A DNA stretch of 64,000 nucleotides, taken from assembly GCA_025331565.1 (NCBI GenBank), contig JAFREQ010000025.1:1-64000 (forward strand), written 5' to 3'. Position numbers and translations under genes: made by a program. This document shows positions 46,626 through 59,790 of the stretch, in pieces. The stretch is from Holacanthus passer (taxonomy: Eukaryota > Chordata > Actinopteri > Pomacanthidae). How positions within the stretch are numbered: the stretch's first letter is position 1; each line of letters opens with the position of its first letter. The notes under the pieces were generated by a model, which did not search any database, was not told the origin of the DNA, and was given only the letters and a program-made list of their open reading frames with translations.

Positions 46626-47443
46626 TTTTCATCACATATATAGTGTTACACTCATAAATATACAAATATGTAATTTCTTACACATCGGATTAGTAAACAC
46701 CTTTACCCACACAAAGACAACATTTGGTATGCAAAGGCTGACCTTTAGTTTTCAGAGTAGTTTGTTATCAGATATCATGGATAAATAAATAATTATCTGA
46801 CTTTATTGCCCAACCGAAGCCTCGTGCTACGGCACAGCCTCTTTTATTGAAGAAAAATATTGTCAGTCATCAATATCACCTCAGGACATCATCTAATTAC
46901 TAAGCAACGTCACGGCTGGAACAAACAATAAGCATATTATCTAGCGCTGGCTTCCTATTACGTCTAACGTCTGCTCCCGAAATGAACAGATAAAACATTT
47001 TTAATGGGACCATTTTCAGGGCGCACAAGCACCTGTGTGCCACAACTATCCAGAACTTCACAGATGACTTAGTGTTTAGTTTCAAGTACAAACGAGTGAG
47101 GAATCTCTGCATCAGGTGCTTGTGTCTTGTTCTCCAGATGGAAGTGCCTCTGAAGGCCCCCGTTGTCTAAAACTGAAGCGTTTCAAAAAGTTTCATGATT
47201 GAGCTTAGAGGTGCAAAATCTGCCAGGACAGAAAGTTGGATCTGAGCACAAGCTGGAAATGTGATTAAGACCTGAACCTCTGTGGTCGGGGATCCACCCA
47301 ACAAATCCCATACCCAACACCGTGATTCTGCTCTGGTTCCTCAGGAGACATTTAGCATTTTGTTAACATAAACCTGTTTAGTGTGACATGGGATGAGGGC
47401 CCCTGAAGTGACAGATGTTTCTCTTTAATGTGATGGGAAGTAA

Positions 47444-47471
47444 TTTTTTTTTTTTTTTTTTTGGGGGGGGG
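47444..47471. repeat. T19G9 homopolymer junction
   Basis: Nineteen T are followed directly by nine G. This is a difficult sequence to assemble, so base counts here are unreliable. Confidence 0.85.
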
Positions 47472-48529
47472 TTGAGCGAGAGATGCTCAGGTTGCTTCAG
47501 GCTGTTTGAAATCCTGGGCTGATCCAGTCTCTCTTTTTCTCAGAGAAAGGTTTTCACATTGATATCGAATACACCTTCTCTATTTGAGAGAGCAAATAAA
47601 CTGCTCCATCTCTTCTTCTTTCCTCTCCTCCTTCAGGACTGCAGAGTCCGCAAGTCATGAAGACGGTGACTTGAGGTTATTTCAAATACTTGGGAGTTAA
47701 GGGTCATTGTTGCCTCAAGCAAGGTGCTCTCAAAATGAAATAGTTTCACATACTAAGTAAAAGGGGGACCACTTTCTGTCTTTACAAAAAAGAACTCTAA
47801 TATGCACTCTGAAATTGGTTTTTAGGTTCGTATGAGTAATTTCTGCTTAAACTTAATTGCTTCTGGGATTTATGAAAACACTTTTTAGCTATTAAACTGC
47901 CTTGAATGAAAATAGCCTTGCTCCACGTTTCAGATGACGGCCTGTCTTCATCCGCTAACTGCAAGAAGTGCATTACAGATTTTGCAACAATGCAGTATTT
48001 GTTCAATTGTAACGGGACGGCTCGAGGATTGTAGAGGAAGAGAGCAAAAACAAAGGCCTCTCTCATGATGCTGGCGGTCTGTTTGTGCGGCCGGTTGAAG
48101 AGTCTTGAGACACCAGAGGGAAATCCACCAGACCTTCAAAGGGACGGCACAGCGGGGAGTGTTGGCAGACTGCTGGTTTGGACAGCTTGCATACCTTGTA
48201 ACACAACTTCAGTTAACAGACCAGCTCACATAAACCCACCACTATGGATGAGCAAGCAATGTACAGGCTGACATATTTACATTTACAGCAGTGATTCCCA
48301 ACCAGGGGGAACGTATAAGCCAAGGTTTACCCTGCGTTTGCCATGAGATATGAGGGAAGTTTCCTGAGTACTAATTTGATTTAAAAAAAAAAAAAAAAGG
48401 CAGAAAAAAAAGGTATATAAGGAACATGTGAATGAATAAATGTATACTCCCTTTTTTCCATACAAATACACTCTGACACACACACAGGAAGCCACTGAAT
48501 TATAGATGCAGAAACAGGAAATTCCTCCC

Positions 48530-48780
48530 TTTACCCTCTGTCACTCAGGCTCCGACCTTGCACTAAATCAATTAGCAGTGCTGCAGGCAATCAGCGGACC
48601 TCCCCAGAGACTCTATGAATGTACCCTTAATTCACGAGGGCCTCTCGGATCTCTCTCCGCAAGCCCCACCTGATGGGTGGCCGCTGCTCCTGTTCATACA
48701 AACAGCACAGTCATTTCACGCTGTGCGAATCAAAGAGCGGTCGGGGTGAGATTGTTGTGTTTCCTCCGCTGTGAAGCATC
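48530..48780. promoter_or_regulatory. Candidate conserved noncoding element 2
   Basis: This complex block contains AAATCAATTAGCAGTGCTGC and CCTTAATTCACGAGGGCC and shows no repeat structure. The homeodomain-type CAATTAG core and the balanced composition are suggestive only. Confidence 0.2.
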
Positions 48781-49059
48781 CTGTATCGTCAGGAAAGGAT
48801 TCTCTCCTGTGTGGTCTTGGAAGGTCTTGTTCCACTTGATGACCACTGTGAAGGTCCCTCACTGTGTCCTTTGTAATGTGTGCTCTCTGCCTTTAGGCGG
48901 CTTTTGTCTTTTATAGTGCTGCTTCAATTCAAGTCCTGATACTGTATGAAAACAATTTACGGCGCGATTATCCTGGCTGAAATCACCAGGATAGATAATG
49001 TTGATCATCATTAGAGCCTTAATAGAATTACAGATAAAATCCATTTTCCATTTGATTAG

Positions 49060-49260
49060 TGTTGAGAAAATTAATCGATTAATTGACAGGCATCAATAAC
49101 CAATTAATCACTTTAGTCACTTATCAAAAAAATGCCAATGTTTGCTGCTTCCAGCCGATCAGATATTATTGAAAATAATCAACCAATTAATCACATGTCA
49201 TGTAATAAAGCCATGAAATTGTTAAATAAACTAATTACTATGTGATTATCTTATTCCACC
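49060..49260. repeat. AT-rich TTAATCGATTAATTG-type dispersed repeat
   Basis: AGTGTTGAGAAAATTAATCG followed by ATTAATTGACAGGC and CCAATTAATCACTTTAGTC is a member of the family also at 30300, 42305 and 45685. Confidence 0.65.
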
Positions 49261-49579
49261 CTGCGTCTTTTCACAATAACAGTTTACTGCAGCTCATTTT
49301 GATTTCATACAAGCAGCTGTTCTTCTCAAATGACAGTTTTAACATTTTGTCAATCAAGACAAACAGGAAAGAGGCAGTTATATGATTGGCTGTTGTGAAA
49401 AGTGAAAACACTTCAAATGGTGCCTTGTGGCCAGCATGCATTTTTAAACAATTAGCTGTAGTCTTACCCGAATCATCTAAAATTATAACTAGGAATGCAA
49501 CTGATGATTACTTTCCTTATCGATTCATCTGTATTAATTTATTTCCTTGATTAACCTAATAATTGCTTGGTCTGTTTTC

Positions 49580-49830
49580 GATTGTTTTTGGTATGTTGCT
49601 GGACTGATCTAAAAACACCTGTTTGGATCATTCCACAGGTAAACAGGTTCATTGGTAACAGGTGATAGTATCATGATTGGGTATGAAAGGTTCATCCTGG
49701 AAAGACTCAGTCGTTCACAAGTGAGGATGGAGAGAGGTTCAACACTTTGTCAAACACATGATTGTATAAAGGATATTTGTTCAGGAATGTTTTACAGAGT
49801 CCTAACTTTTTTGGAATCGGGGTTGTAAAT
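49580..49830. repeat. Dispersed repeat ending in GGAATCGGGGTTGTAAA
   Basis: The element includes ACAGGTAAACAGGTTCATTGG, a region with GGATGGAGAGAGGTTCAACA, and the end TTTTTTGGAATCGGGGTTGT. It shares its terminus with the repeat at 33590-33800. Confidence 0.65.
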
Positions 49831-49989
49831 TCCAATGGGAAAATTATGAAAATTATTGGTAACAGCACACATTAGTTCTGCTCATTTCACATATTGCAGG
49901 CTTATCTGCAAGTCTTCCATGCGCTGCTCCAAACTTCATCCTGGGCTGTCTTGGCGTTTCCGTTTTGGGAACCTGACACTGACTTGAGC

Positions 49990-50200
49990 TTCCAGCCATT
50001 CAGTGTTTATCAGCAGGATCAATGCAGCATCTGTGTCTTTCTCCCCACGAGACTCTGTGGGATGTAATCCTTCTCCAGCCGAGCGGATCCTGAATCTTCC
50101 CATTCACTCTCACTCCCCAGAGGACACGGGGGCACATTTCCCATGGACCTGAATAACTCTGCATGCTATTTGCACAATGTATGGGAGGACGGTTGAACCA
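49990..50200. promoter_or_regulatory. Candidate conserved noncoding element 3
   Basis: Complex non-repetitive sequence with GCAGCATCTGTGTCTTTCTC and TGCATGCTATTTGCACAATG lies between two repeat-rich stretches. No coding signature was found. Confidence 0.2.
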
Positions 50201-52149
50201 TAACATGACTTAATACATATGGTTCACATTACCTTGCCTTATCCTTATCATAAAGAGGCGATGAGCTGGTGATGCCAAAGTATTCACATCTTATGACCCT
50301 AAGTGAAAACACAACTCTAGACTTATATCCTCCAGTAGCTCTTCATACATGTGTCTTACACAGTAGGGAAAATCAAAGCTCAGATCAAACAAAATGCTGT
50401 GGTTTTCTGCTTATAACTGGGACTTGGCATTGATTTCCCTTGGTCATATTTCCCTGACTAACATCAATGTTAATTTGAGATGAACAAATCACCAGGGAAT
50501 TACACACTGTACGGGGAAATAAACAGAGTGCTGTTCAGGGAAATTAACCCGACTACAACACGAGTATTAATAAAGCAAATTATCCAATTTAAATCAATCA
50601 ACTTTAACAAGCTAACGACCATATAGAATACACATAGAATAACTCACTGTGGTAAAAGGCTATAATAATTAAATTAATAATTGATGGCTTGTGGTTTATT
50701 TTTGCAGTGATTTTATGATGAAAAATGTATTCTGACCCAGCACAGTCACCAACCTTTCAATTCTCAACAGCATAATGAGACCAATTATCACCAAAAGCTA
50801 ATGGCTATTGCATAATTATCTCAATCAGCTTTGATTGTACCCCCACTTTGTCAGCTCTTCTATCAAGCATCTCTGAGGTGAAGGTGGAAAGAGACTGTAT
50901 AGATAATATTCTGAGCTGCCACACAAAAAAAGTCTAAACATACATAACTGTTTTACTGCTTTGTTAAATTAAACAAAAAAATGTGCTCTGATCTAAAAGC
51001 AGCCCTCTGACGACAAAAAGCAGCATGTAACTCTTGTATGTACAAAAAATCTCCTGTTAACATTCGCTGACTTAAGTGCAGATATACTCCAGAGAAAGCA
51101 GTCACAAAAAAATTATACTTCAAATATTTAAACTGCTAAAGACATAATTTGCTTGCCATGTGCTTGCTCAGATGAGATGCTGAAATTAAGTAATCAGATA
51201 CAAATGGACTTTCATTTTCTAAGTACTATGTTATTGACCTTTTTGTTTGATTCCAGGAGGGAGGATGAAGAAAGATTATATGATGTTGATGGTTGCTTGT
51301 GGTTTGTCCATTGCTTGTGCAAAAATGGAAATAGTATGCCGTCAAATCTGACAGTGGCTCATGTTAATGTTTGTTTCTGGCTCCAAAAAGCATCAATATT
51401 CATATTGTTTAAAATGATTATTTCCCTGTTTTTAGGAAGGATGGTACATTACTGTTAGAATTTGTCTGTATTTTTTCAGCAATTTATCACCACATGAAAC
51501 CACTAATTGGTCAAACCTAAGAGGGTAGCGCAACGCAAAGAAAGTTAAATATTGAAAAGAACATTTTCTTTTTACATAATACTGTTTTGTTCATTTTCCA
51601 TGAAGTTTGCAAGAATACAGACAGCATTTAGATGTTTGGTTGAAGTATTCTCATTAGTCTAAAAGCAGAGTCCTGTCCTTGGAGCATTCACTGTGCTGTG
51701 ACTCAACCAACCAACTTAACCAACTTGACATGATATCCAATTATTAAAATGGGAAAAAAAAAATCATTACATCATTACTTTAAAGAGGCATTGTAATCCA
51801 AGTGCTTTAGTAAATCATTGTGACTCAACCTACATGTACCCTCTGCTAATGAAATCTTTTTAAATGGCTGCTCACCACAACAGAGGTCAGATGTTTAAAA
51901 ATGTAGGTTCACTTCAAAACCTGTGCGTACATGCAAAAACTGAAATATGCATATGCTCTATTTTTGTCTTATTTATAAATTCATGCATGCATATGGTTAT
52001 GTTTCATAGTGCAAAAAGTTCTAAGTGTGTCCTCTTTGTGAAAAGACAGAGTAAAGCAAGTTATATTGCAGTGATCTCCAGCTTAATTATGAAGTGCGAG
52101 CACTATGAGATCTGGGGACCAGTACTTGGAGCAGTTATTTATTAAAGCA

Positions 52150-52500
52150 GGAGGGGATGACACTAACAGCAGATTGCCTTATTATTTATAATGCTCGCTG
52201 CACGTTATGTGAGAGGTTTTACAATGACAGCTTATGAGAGCCCGGCCGTGAAGAAAGAAAAGTTAAAATCATGACACGACTTCTCTTGTGGCATTCACTG
52301 ACAGGACATTTATTTCGAGGCTGTATTAGTTTAGAGACTTTAGGATGAGGTGTGTAAGTTACGCTGTGTACAGTAAATGCTGTGGGTGAAATTTACATGC
52401 CGAATTTTTCTGTTAGAGATTAACGATTAAAAGTTCTGTTCTTCGTAATAGAGAAGCGAAAATAAAAGAGATTTACCTCGTGTGCACTCTACCGTAAACG
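52150..52500. promoter_or_regulatory. Candidate conserved noncoding element 4
   Basis: The block from GCAGATTGCCTTATTATTTATA to GTTCTTCGTAATAGAG has no repeat character. It contains TTTACAATGACAGCTTATGA, with a TGACAG TALE-homeodomain core, and CATTTATTTCGAGG. Of the gene-desert blocks, this one most resembles a developmental enhancer by eye. Confidence 0.25.
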
Positions 52501-54059
52501 TGTTCATTTATAGAGTGGTGTAATGGATCAAATGCTTATTAGTAAATGATAACACAAAGAGGTCAGTGCTCATGTCAGTTAGTATTTTTAAATACTGCAT
52601 GTACTGCAATAAACTAACTTTAGAGTTGGACAATACTGCTGAATAACATAATATGTAAAACCTAAACTTTCATAACTAATTTTGTTGGTATAATTAGAGC
52701 TTGCTTACTAATTTGGACACATGCATTTTGTTAAACAATAATTATGACCATATTGTCACAATATGATACCACAAAATATCAATATATGTATACATACGTA
52801 TTATGAATTGTGAATGTCAACATACATAGAATTACTCAATCTAACTAGCTGAATATAAGCTAGCGATGATGTGACAAAACAATCTCACCACAAAACCCAT
52901 TAGAAGATGTTCTGGATTGTAAAACATTATCTCCCTCAGCAGTCATGTAACTGTAGATGTTCACATTTCACTTTATGTTTCCTGCAGTGTTTTAAACGAC
53001 TTGTAGTGCTATGAAGCAATGTTTTTTCAAATGGGCCATTTTGTTAATGCTGTGCACTCGCACAAGGAAACAAGTGAGCAACAGATTTCAGTTTTACTCG
53101 CCAGTTTCACACTATTCTGCTGATCGACAGCTGGCGGCAGTAATGCACAAGGAAATGTAGCAATGCACCAACACGGTCAAGGTAGAAGAAGACTGCAAAC
53201 TGACAAACATGGATGTAAACAATGACACAAGACACATTCAACACATCTTTCAGGCCTCAGGGATACAAACAACTTGGTTTACAAGAAAACTCGACATGAC
53301 CTTTAAGGACTTCTTGTATATAGATACTGTGTATATATGTATATGATGATACCTCATTACCTGATCTAACCTCATTAAATGGATCAGGTAGTAGCCAGAT
53401 GTGATGGTTAAGTATGTTTCTTACACCGTCTTTATAAAACTGTCATATAATTTTGTAAACCTCCAAGAAAAATTTTACTAGGCGCAAGCCTTAAAACAAT
53501 GCAGTTGTGTGAACATCTCCACTTATAGTCTATGAGATACAATAGGTAGGAAGTTATGTGTAGTTGCAGCCTCCTGTAAACTCAAACACAGAGGAACAAT
53601 GCCATACAGTTCCACACAGCGAGGTTAACAGAGAATGAAAAATAAGAAAGACCAGCACTGTATCTGGTCGGTGCTCTGAGTGAATGCCTAATCTGAACCA
53701 CTTTGAACGTGAGGCATCCCTTTGCCATAACCTTCATCTATAATTCATGATGTAATGGGATACACTGTGCAAGACATGGAGTTTACCATAGAACATAGTA
53801 CAGTGCAATATTCATGGAAACCTCGGGCCAGCAGAAGCAATGCAAGGCACTGAGAAAGCCTATAGAGCTGAATACTGCATGAGGTGAAGGATCACAACTC
53901 TTTGCCTCTGGGCCCAAACACTGAATCACCACCTGATGCAGAAGCTGCCCTATGCCCAATATACATCTTGCCATACATCAGGCCATATGGCTTAAAATAT
54001 GCTAAATTAATTATCACATATGGAGGCTACCAATTAATCAGCCTCTGTATTTTTAACTC

Positions 54060-54370
54060 ACCATAAATCCCTTCACAACTTCTCCTCTACTCACAGCAAA
54101 CAGCTGCTAAATTCCCTGTTAATAGGACTCAACAAGTAGCACTATCATACTAACAGAAAAAAAACAAAAGCACAAAGACAGCTTGTAAACCGCCATGTGA
54201 GTTTTCACAGTCGCATCCGTCCGTGCTGCCAAACAGCTAATTTCATGAATAACTACTTGGAAGGAAGCGAGGCTCATTGCAAATTGCTAATTCATTTCCC
54301 TGCTGAAGACAGACACCTCGAATACTACTCACTCTGTGGGCTTATTAAATGAAGACACAAGGTAAATTGC
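54060..54370. promoter_or_regulatory. Candidate conserved noncoding element 5
   Basis: The sequence from CACAACTTCTCCTCTACTCAC to CTTATTAAATGAAGACAC includes AGCTAATTTCATGAATAACT and GCAAATTGCTAATTCATTTC. Clustered TAATT cores in a non-repetitive background suggest a homeodomain-responsive element. Confidence 0.25.
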
Positions 54371-55019
54371 TACTTCAGCTTGTTTGAGCAGAAATGAAAG
54401 CGATGATGACTTCAAAGAGTTTGAGATAGAATACATTATGGAAATTATGCGAAATGTGTTTGTGAATCAGAAATGTGTGCACTTTTGCATTTTTGTATAT
54501 ATTCATGCATGTACGCTTGTGAGGGTCTTTGACAGGCAAGAAATAAAGTGAAAATAATAAAACCGTGTTCATATGCAGGGCACCTCATGAGATAACAGCC
54601 GATGTAATAGGTTTCCACTACAGACTCCCAGGAATAACATTTCTGCTGAGCTGTTTGCTTTACAAAACAGCAGTGGTTCCCCTTTTGACCTTTGCCCTCA
54701 CCAGGCTTTGCCTTCTAATTTGACTAATTGTCTTTTTACCAGGGAACGCTCACACACAGCTGGCATGGACAACATCAATGAACCGGGTTTCAGGTCAGTT
54801 CTTAAAACACGGTTCAACACAAAGACGTGTGCCTCCACCAGAGATACATTATCAAGGCTGCATTGTTGGAAATTTCTCTTTGTAGTCGTAAAAATCACAA
54901 GAAAAATCCAAGGCATTCAATCAAAATGCCTTTATTGTCATGGCTTTGTTGAAAAATAATTTTCTTGTCTACAATATCACGATCCAAAGAGTAGCTCTGT
55001 AGACTTTCACTCCAGCTTT

Positions 55020-55042
55020 AACTCTACTTTTTTTTTTTTTTT
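55020..55042. repeat. Poly(T) run
   Basis: A run of about 17 T follows TCTAC in the gene desert. No gene is attached. The surrounding 54960-56100 shows only weak repeat similarity and short unconvincing open frames. Confidence 0.7.
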
Positions 55043-56559
55043 TGATGACCCATTATTCTGATTGAGAGTAGACATTGGTTAAGCAGTTGATGTAACGTGA
55101 GGCTGGTTGCTCTGTTGGTCAATCAGCTCGGTCAGTCAGGCCGTTAGTCTTGTGCTAACCAATGTGCCATAATTACCTAAAACAGGGTTGCTTAATTAAC
55201 CTCGATGCCATGTTCAGTGGGACTTGAACCATGTGTGGAAAAAAAACAGCCTTCTTGCTCATTTGAATGGAGCCAGTCCGTCGGTTCAGTGGGGGTGCCG
55301 ACACAGCGGGCTCCTGCAAAACAACGCTGTGTCACCAGGCAAAAAAAGTTCACAACTTCTGTCGTATTACAACATCGACTTCTTTTGCCAAACATACATT
55401 TGTTAAGTCTTTAAAATCATTAATCTGCTACATCATCACACTGGTACCTAAAACCAACCTGGTCACTCTGACCACTGTTCAGCAGACTGAAAACCACATC
55501 CTGTCTTTCTTTAAATAGTTTTTTTCCTGATTACAGATTTGCCTTTTATACGTTTGTTGCTGCTTGTCAGTCCAGACAAGCTGCAGCTGACCAGGGCTAT
55601 TTACAACTAGAGGTCTTCATGAGTCCAGTTGGTTCCTAGTATCCAAGGCCTGACTGGGCTGCTCCAGTCTACTCAGACCCAGTAGTGGCCTGTTTTATTG
55701 CCACAGGTCTCTTATGTAATAACCAAGTAGATCCAAGTGGAGCCATTATCAGCTCCGATCACTGAGTGCGACATAATTATTGAAGCAAGATAGAGAGTGT
55801 GAACAGTGAAGTGAAGGGAAAATGACCCAACTGCTGCCAGTGATGGTGTTCACTCTCTGTCTTTTTGGGTGGACCACATTTTGGATGGCCAGACAAGTTC
55901 AATGCCACCAACAATGCACTGCATGAAGGTAGAGGTGGACTGCAGCAGGTCCAGAGAGGACACGAGCGTCCAGCACTGACCAGTCTGTCCCTACAGAAGA
56001 GTAGGGACACAGTGACAAAAAACCTGGACTGACCTCTGTGGCGGCTCAAGGGGAGAAATTCACTCATTCTATTAGCTAAAGACAACACTTTGACATGACA
56101 AACAGAAAATGAAATGTCAAATTAGTACTGTTAGAAAATCCAAAAACATGCTGTAGAGAAGCTTGCCATCCTTTACAGTGCATCTATAAAACGGCATTGT
56201 AACACAACTCGTTTCACAAACTTTTATAGTTTATTTGCATAATGATGGCGTTTTACTGGGATCACTTCCAACAGTGAAACAAGTGATCATGACTTAAGCA
56301 AGCCATGTTCTAAAAGTTGAAAATATTTGCGTAGAATGTGCTTGAAACTGGTTTTCAAAAAGCAGCACCGCTTCCCACGAACATCTGCTCAGCGCTCCTA
56401 CCTTAATGACATGTATGGGGAACGGCATAAATCCTCATCGAAGTGTCAGAGAGAAAGGCAAAATAGCCATTTATAAACGTACACAAACCCGCACACACTC
56501 TTGCTCACTCACCCACACATATTTCAGTGTGTGCGCTCACATTCACAAATCCCAGGAGA

Positions 56560-56880
56560 TGAGTTATGGATCTTAAAACACGAGAGCTGTTGATCCAGGT
56601 GCCATCTGATTATTTTTGGCCACCGGGAGTGACAGGAAATCAGTGATAGATGTTCTTGGATAACCTTATCACCCCCTTAAACCTACCACAGAGACAGATA
56701 GCCCCTGCTGGAAAAAAAAAAGAAGAAATCTCATGAATTTAACATCTGTCACAGCCAGTGTAACCTGATCTCTTGGCTCTTTTTCTAAGACTCGACTAAT
56801 TTTGAATTAATTACATGAGTGATAATGGCTGAACCCTGAGGTGACAGAAAAGGGAAGGTGTTTTAAAAAGGAAGACACGC
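56560..56880. promoter_or_regulatory. Candidate conserved noncoding element 6
   Basis: The non-repetitive block contains GAGCTGTTGATCCAGGTGCC, TCTGATTATTTTTGGCCACC and GATAACCTTATCACCCCCTT. The GATAACCTTATC string is an inverted pair of GATAA sites. No open frame of note was found. Confidence 0.25.
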
Positions 56881-59559
56881 TGCAGTACATGTGTCCTAGA
56901 TTCAGCTAAAGAAAGGAAGGATTGGAAAAAACATACAGCCCACACCTTTGTGACTGTGTTGGTGTTGCAGCATGTGGTGGCACTCTCCACTGTTTCACCA
57001 TTAGAAAACTATTATTGTCATTTTTTTCCAACACGTACCGCTTGATTAATCCAGCACTGCCCCTCTCTTTCATCTGCGCCTATGTGTCTGTTCATGCATA
57101 TGTGCGTGTGCGTCTGTTTGTGACCGAGCCTGTGTGGTCCAAATTAGGTTTAAGACACAACTAGGCATCCGCGGAGAAGAAACATAACCTTCCACACAGT
57201 ATGCATGAGACACACCATCTGTTGTAGTGAGAGGTAACGGAGTCACCGTCTGTGCAAATGCCCGCCATGCAGTCTGGCACCATTTGAGTGCTGACTCTAT
57301 TTGGCATGGTGCTGGCTGTGAAACACCCTTCTCAGATCACCGTGACTGCATGCATCCAAACTTCCCCGCGTGTTTGACAAATACTGGAGTCTCTTGTTGT
57401 CAAACACTTGAGATGATAAGAAATTCTCTCCTGACTTATAAAAGAGACTTCTCTTTCAATATTGGCTGGCATTCAGGAATTAATGTGTTATTAAACCTCA
57501 TTAAGCCACTTCAAATATTCACGAAGGAGACAATGACACTTTTAGGGTGTAAAAGAAGTTCTTGAAAGTTGTTTCAAGTCTGTCCCACTGAGCTGGAAGA
57601 AAGGGAAAGAGGAAGTGTCCCACGGGTTCACAGGAGAACAACTACCACTCTGTTCAAAATCAAGTACGAACATGACGTCGCTTTCCCAGGAGCAGCATGT
57701 ATGGCCTGTTTCTTAGTCAACTGTGAACGTTTGAAGGTGTAGAATGAAGTCCAGAACCACATGTCACCAGACTCTTTATTACTCACTGCAACATGAACTC
57801 CTGTCTCCACCTCTAACCCACCTTTCTTCCCTAAAAGGAGAGTTAAGTAGTTAATTATTTGAGTGTGTGTCTGGCCCGGCCAACACAGATGTCTCAAATA
57901 TGATGACATCGCTAAAAGAATAAGCTGACATGCTTTTCAGGGATTATTTCATGCTGCAGATTTTCCATTTCCTCCCTGTAAATGTGAGAGTGTGACAGAA
58001 TGCACACACTCTGATACAACACTTCTGAACTTGTGCAGTGAAGTAGCAACATTAAAACGAAGGCTTTATGTTCATTGTGATGGATTATCCAGCCAGGGAA
58101 AAGTTCAGGTCTTATTTATCACACTGCACAAACATTAAGGGCAGCTAACGTCTTCTGAAGGATAGCAAGCTCTGATAAGTCAAATTATGATACGTAAAGA
58201 TGAGAGACAACTGCTACAGTAATATAAAAATAGATTTTTAGGAAGAATAATTAAAGGCAAAGTCTGTATTTAAAGAGACACACTTACACAGATGTAGTCA
58301 CTAACTTCATCTTTACATGATTAATTAGACCTCCTGTCGGGTTTGTTTGGGTGTGTACAGACTGCTTAATTGTCATCTTGCTGACTTTCCAGTTTTGTGC
58401 AAATGCTAAGGCAAAACTTTATCATTATTAAGCCCTGGTCACAACAGAAAGTGTGAAGAGAGAAGCAAAATTTATCCACAGGTCCACGCAGGAAAATCTG
58501 TGTCAAAGTTGAAGCTGACACAAAAGATTTCACTTTGCCTCTTCAATGAATGCTGATTGTGAAAATTCATCGCAATAAATTAACTTTGATACAAAATGTC
58601 ACCGTTATAAATGATGCTGTGGGTATTTTTTTTTTAAGGCAGACTTGCCCAGGTGTAATAACATTTGGCTAAATTCCTTTTAGCTGTGTGAGTTCATGGT
58701 TCTGGTTTTGTGCGTGCTAGATCACTGGCATAGCTGACTGAGACACTTCACTGGAACAGAGCCATTGTTAATGTTGTGAGTTGCACCTGTGCTTTTCCTA
58801 CTAGACCAAGTCTAAATGCCAGAAAAAAAAAAGGTTACAGGGCATTCGGTGACCTCCTGTAAATCCCAGCCTTACTTCGACCTGAATGAGGCTTAATGAG
58901 GCAAAAAAAAAAAAGGTGTGTAGGAGCTTTAATTCCTCCCAGAACAAAACAAAAAATCCCCAGAACAAACAAAAAATAGATATTCATCAAATGGGACGCT
59001 CTACTTTGAAGCAAAGGGAAATGAGGCCACCGCAATTTGGTTCGTCATGCAGAAGTGAGTGTAGCTCTTAAATGGCTCCAACAAATATTTACAAAGTCCC
59101 TCTTCATCATCCACTTCTGGAGCTTTGACATAGCAATGATTATGGGTACAATAACTAATCCCTCATTAATGTTGTGTCTACACTGCTCCGGCTCACAAAG
59201 ACAGGAAATCAATGTACGTTTGCCTGAAGCAAGAACTGAGAGCTGTCCATCTCCCATGTTTTGACAGCACCTGCTCTCCATATTGAAAGATGGTTAGAGA
59301 AGTAAGACATCCTGAACCTCTTGACAGCGACTTAGGATCCCTTGGACAAAATAAGGAAGTTTTATGAGGAGGGGTTTTCCTTTGAGAGACAGATCTATGG
59401 TACATTTCTATTGGAGAAATCACAGCTGTGGTGATTCAGATCACGTTAGTTTTGTTAATTTGAGGGTAAGAAAGACAAAACCCTCTGCACCCACAATCCA
59501 CTGGGACAGAGCCAAAGACTTTAATGGTTTAGAAGAAAATAAACATTTTCTCTCTAATT

Positions 59560-59790
59560 CTCCCTAAACCGTTGACGGGGCTTTTTCATTCTCGCAAAAT
59601 GTAATGTTGATTTGAATTACAAATGCAGATGCACATTGCAAATATGTACTTTGCCAAAAGATCCCCATGGCACTGAGTCGCTCTTTAAAGATTCATAAAG
59701 CATTTTCAGAGCCCATCTCCCCACGTTTAAGTACTCCAACTCCCAACAGAGATGGTAATGTATTGTTCCAAATATTCTCATTGCAAGCTT
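59560..59790. promoter_or_regulatory. Candidate conserved noncoding element 7
   Basis: Low-repeat sequence has TTGATTTGAATTACAAATGC, GCACATTGCAAATATGTACT and TCGCTCTTTAAAGATTCATAA. It is the nearest such block, about 2 kb upstream, to the leader of the partial gene at the right edge. Confidence 0.25.
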
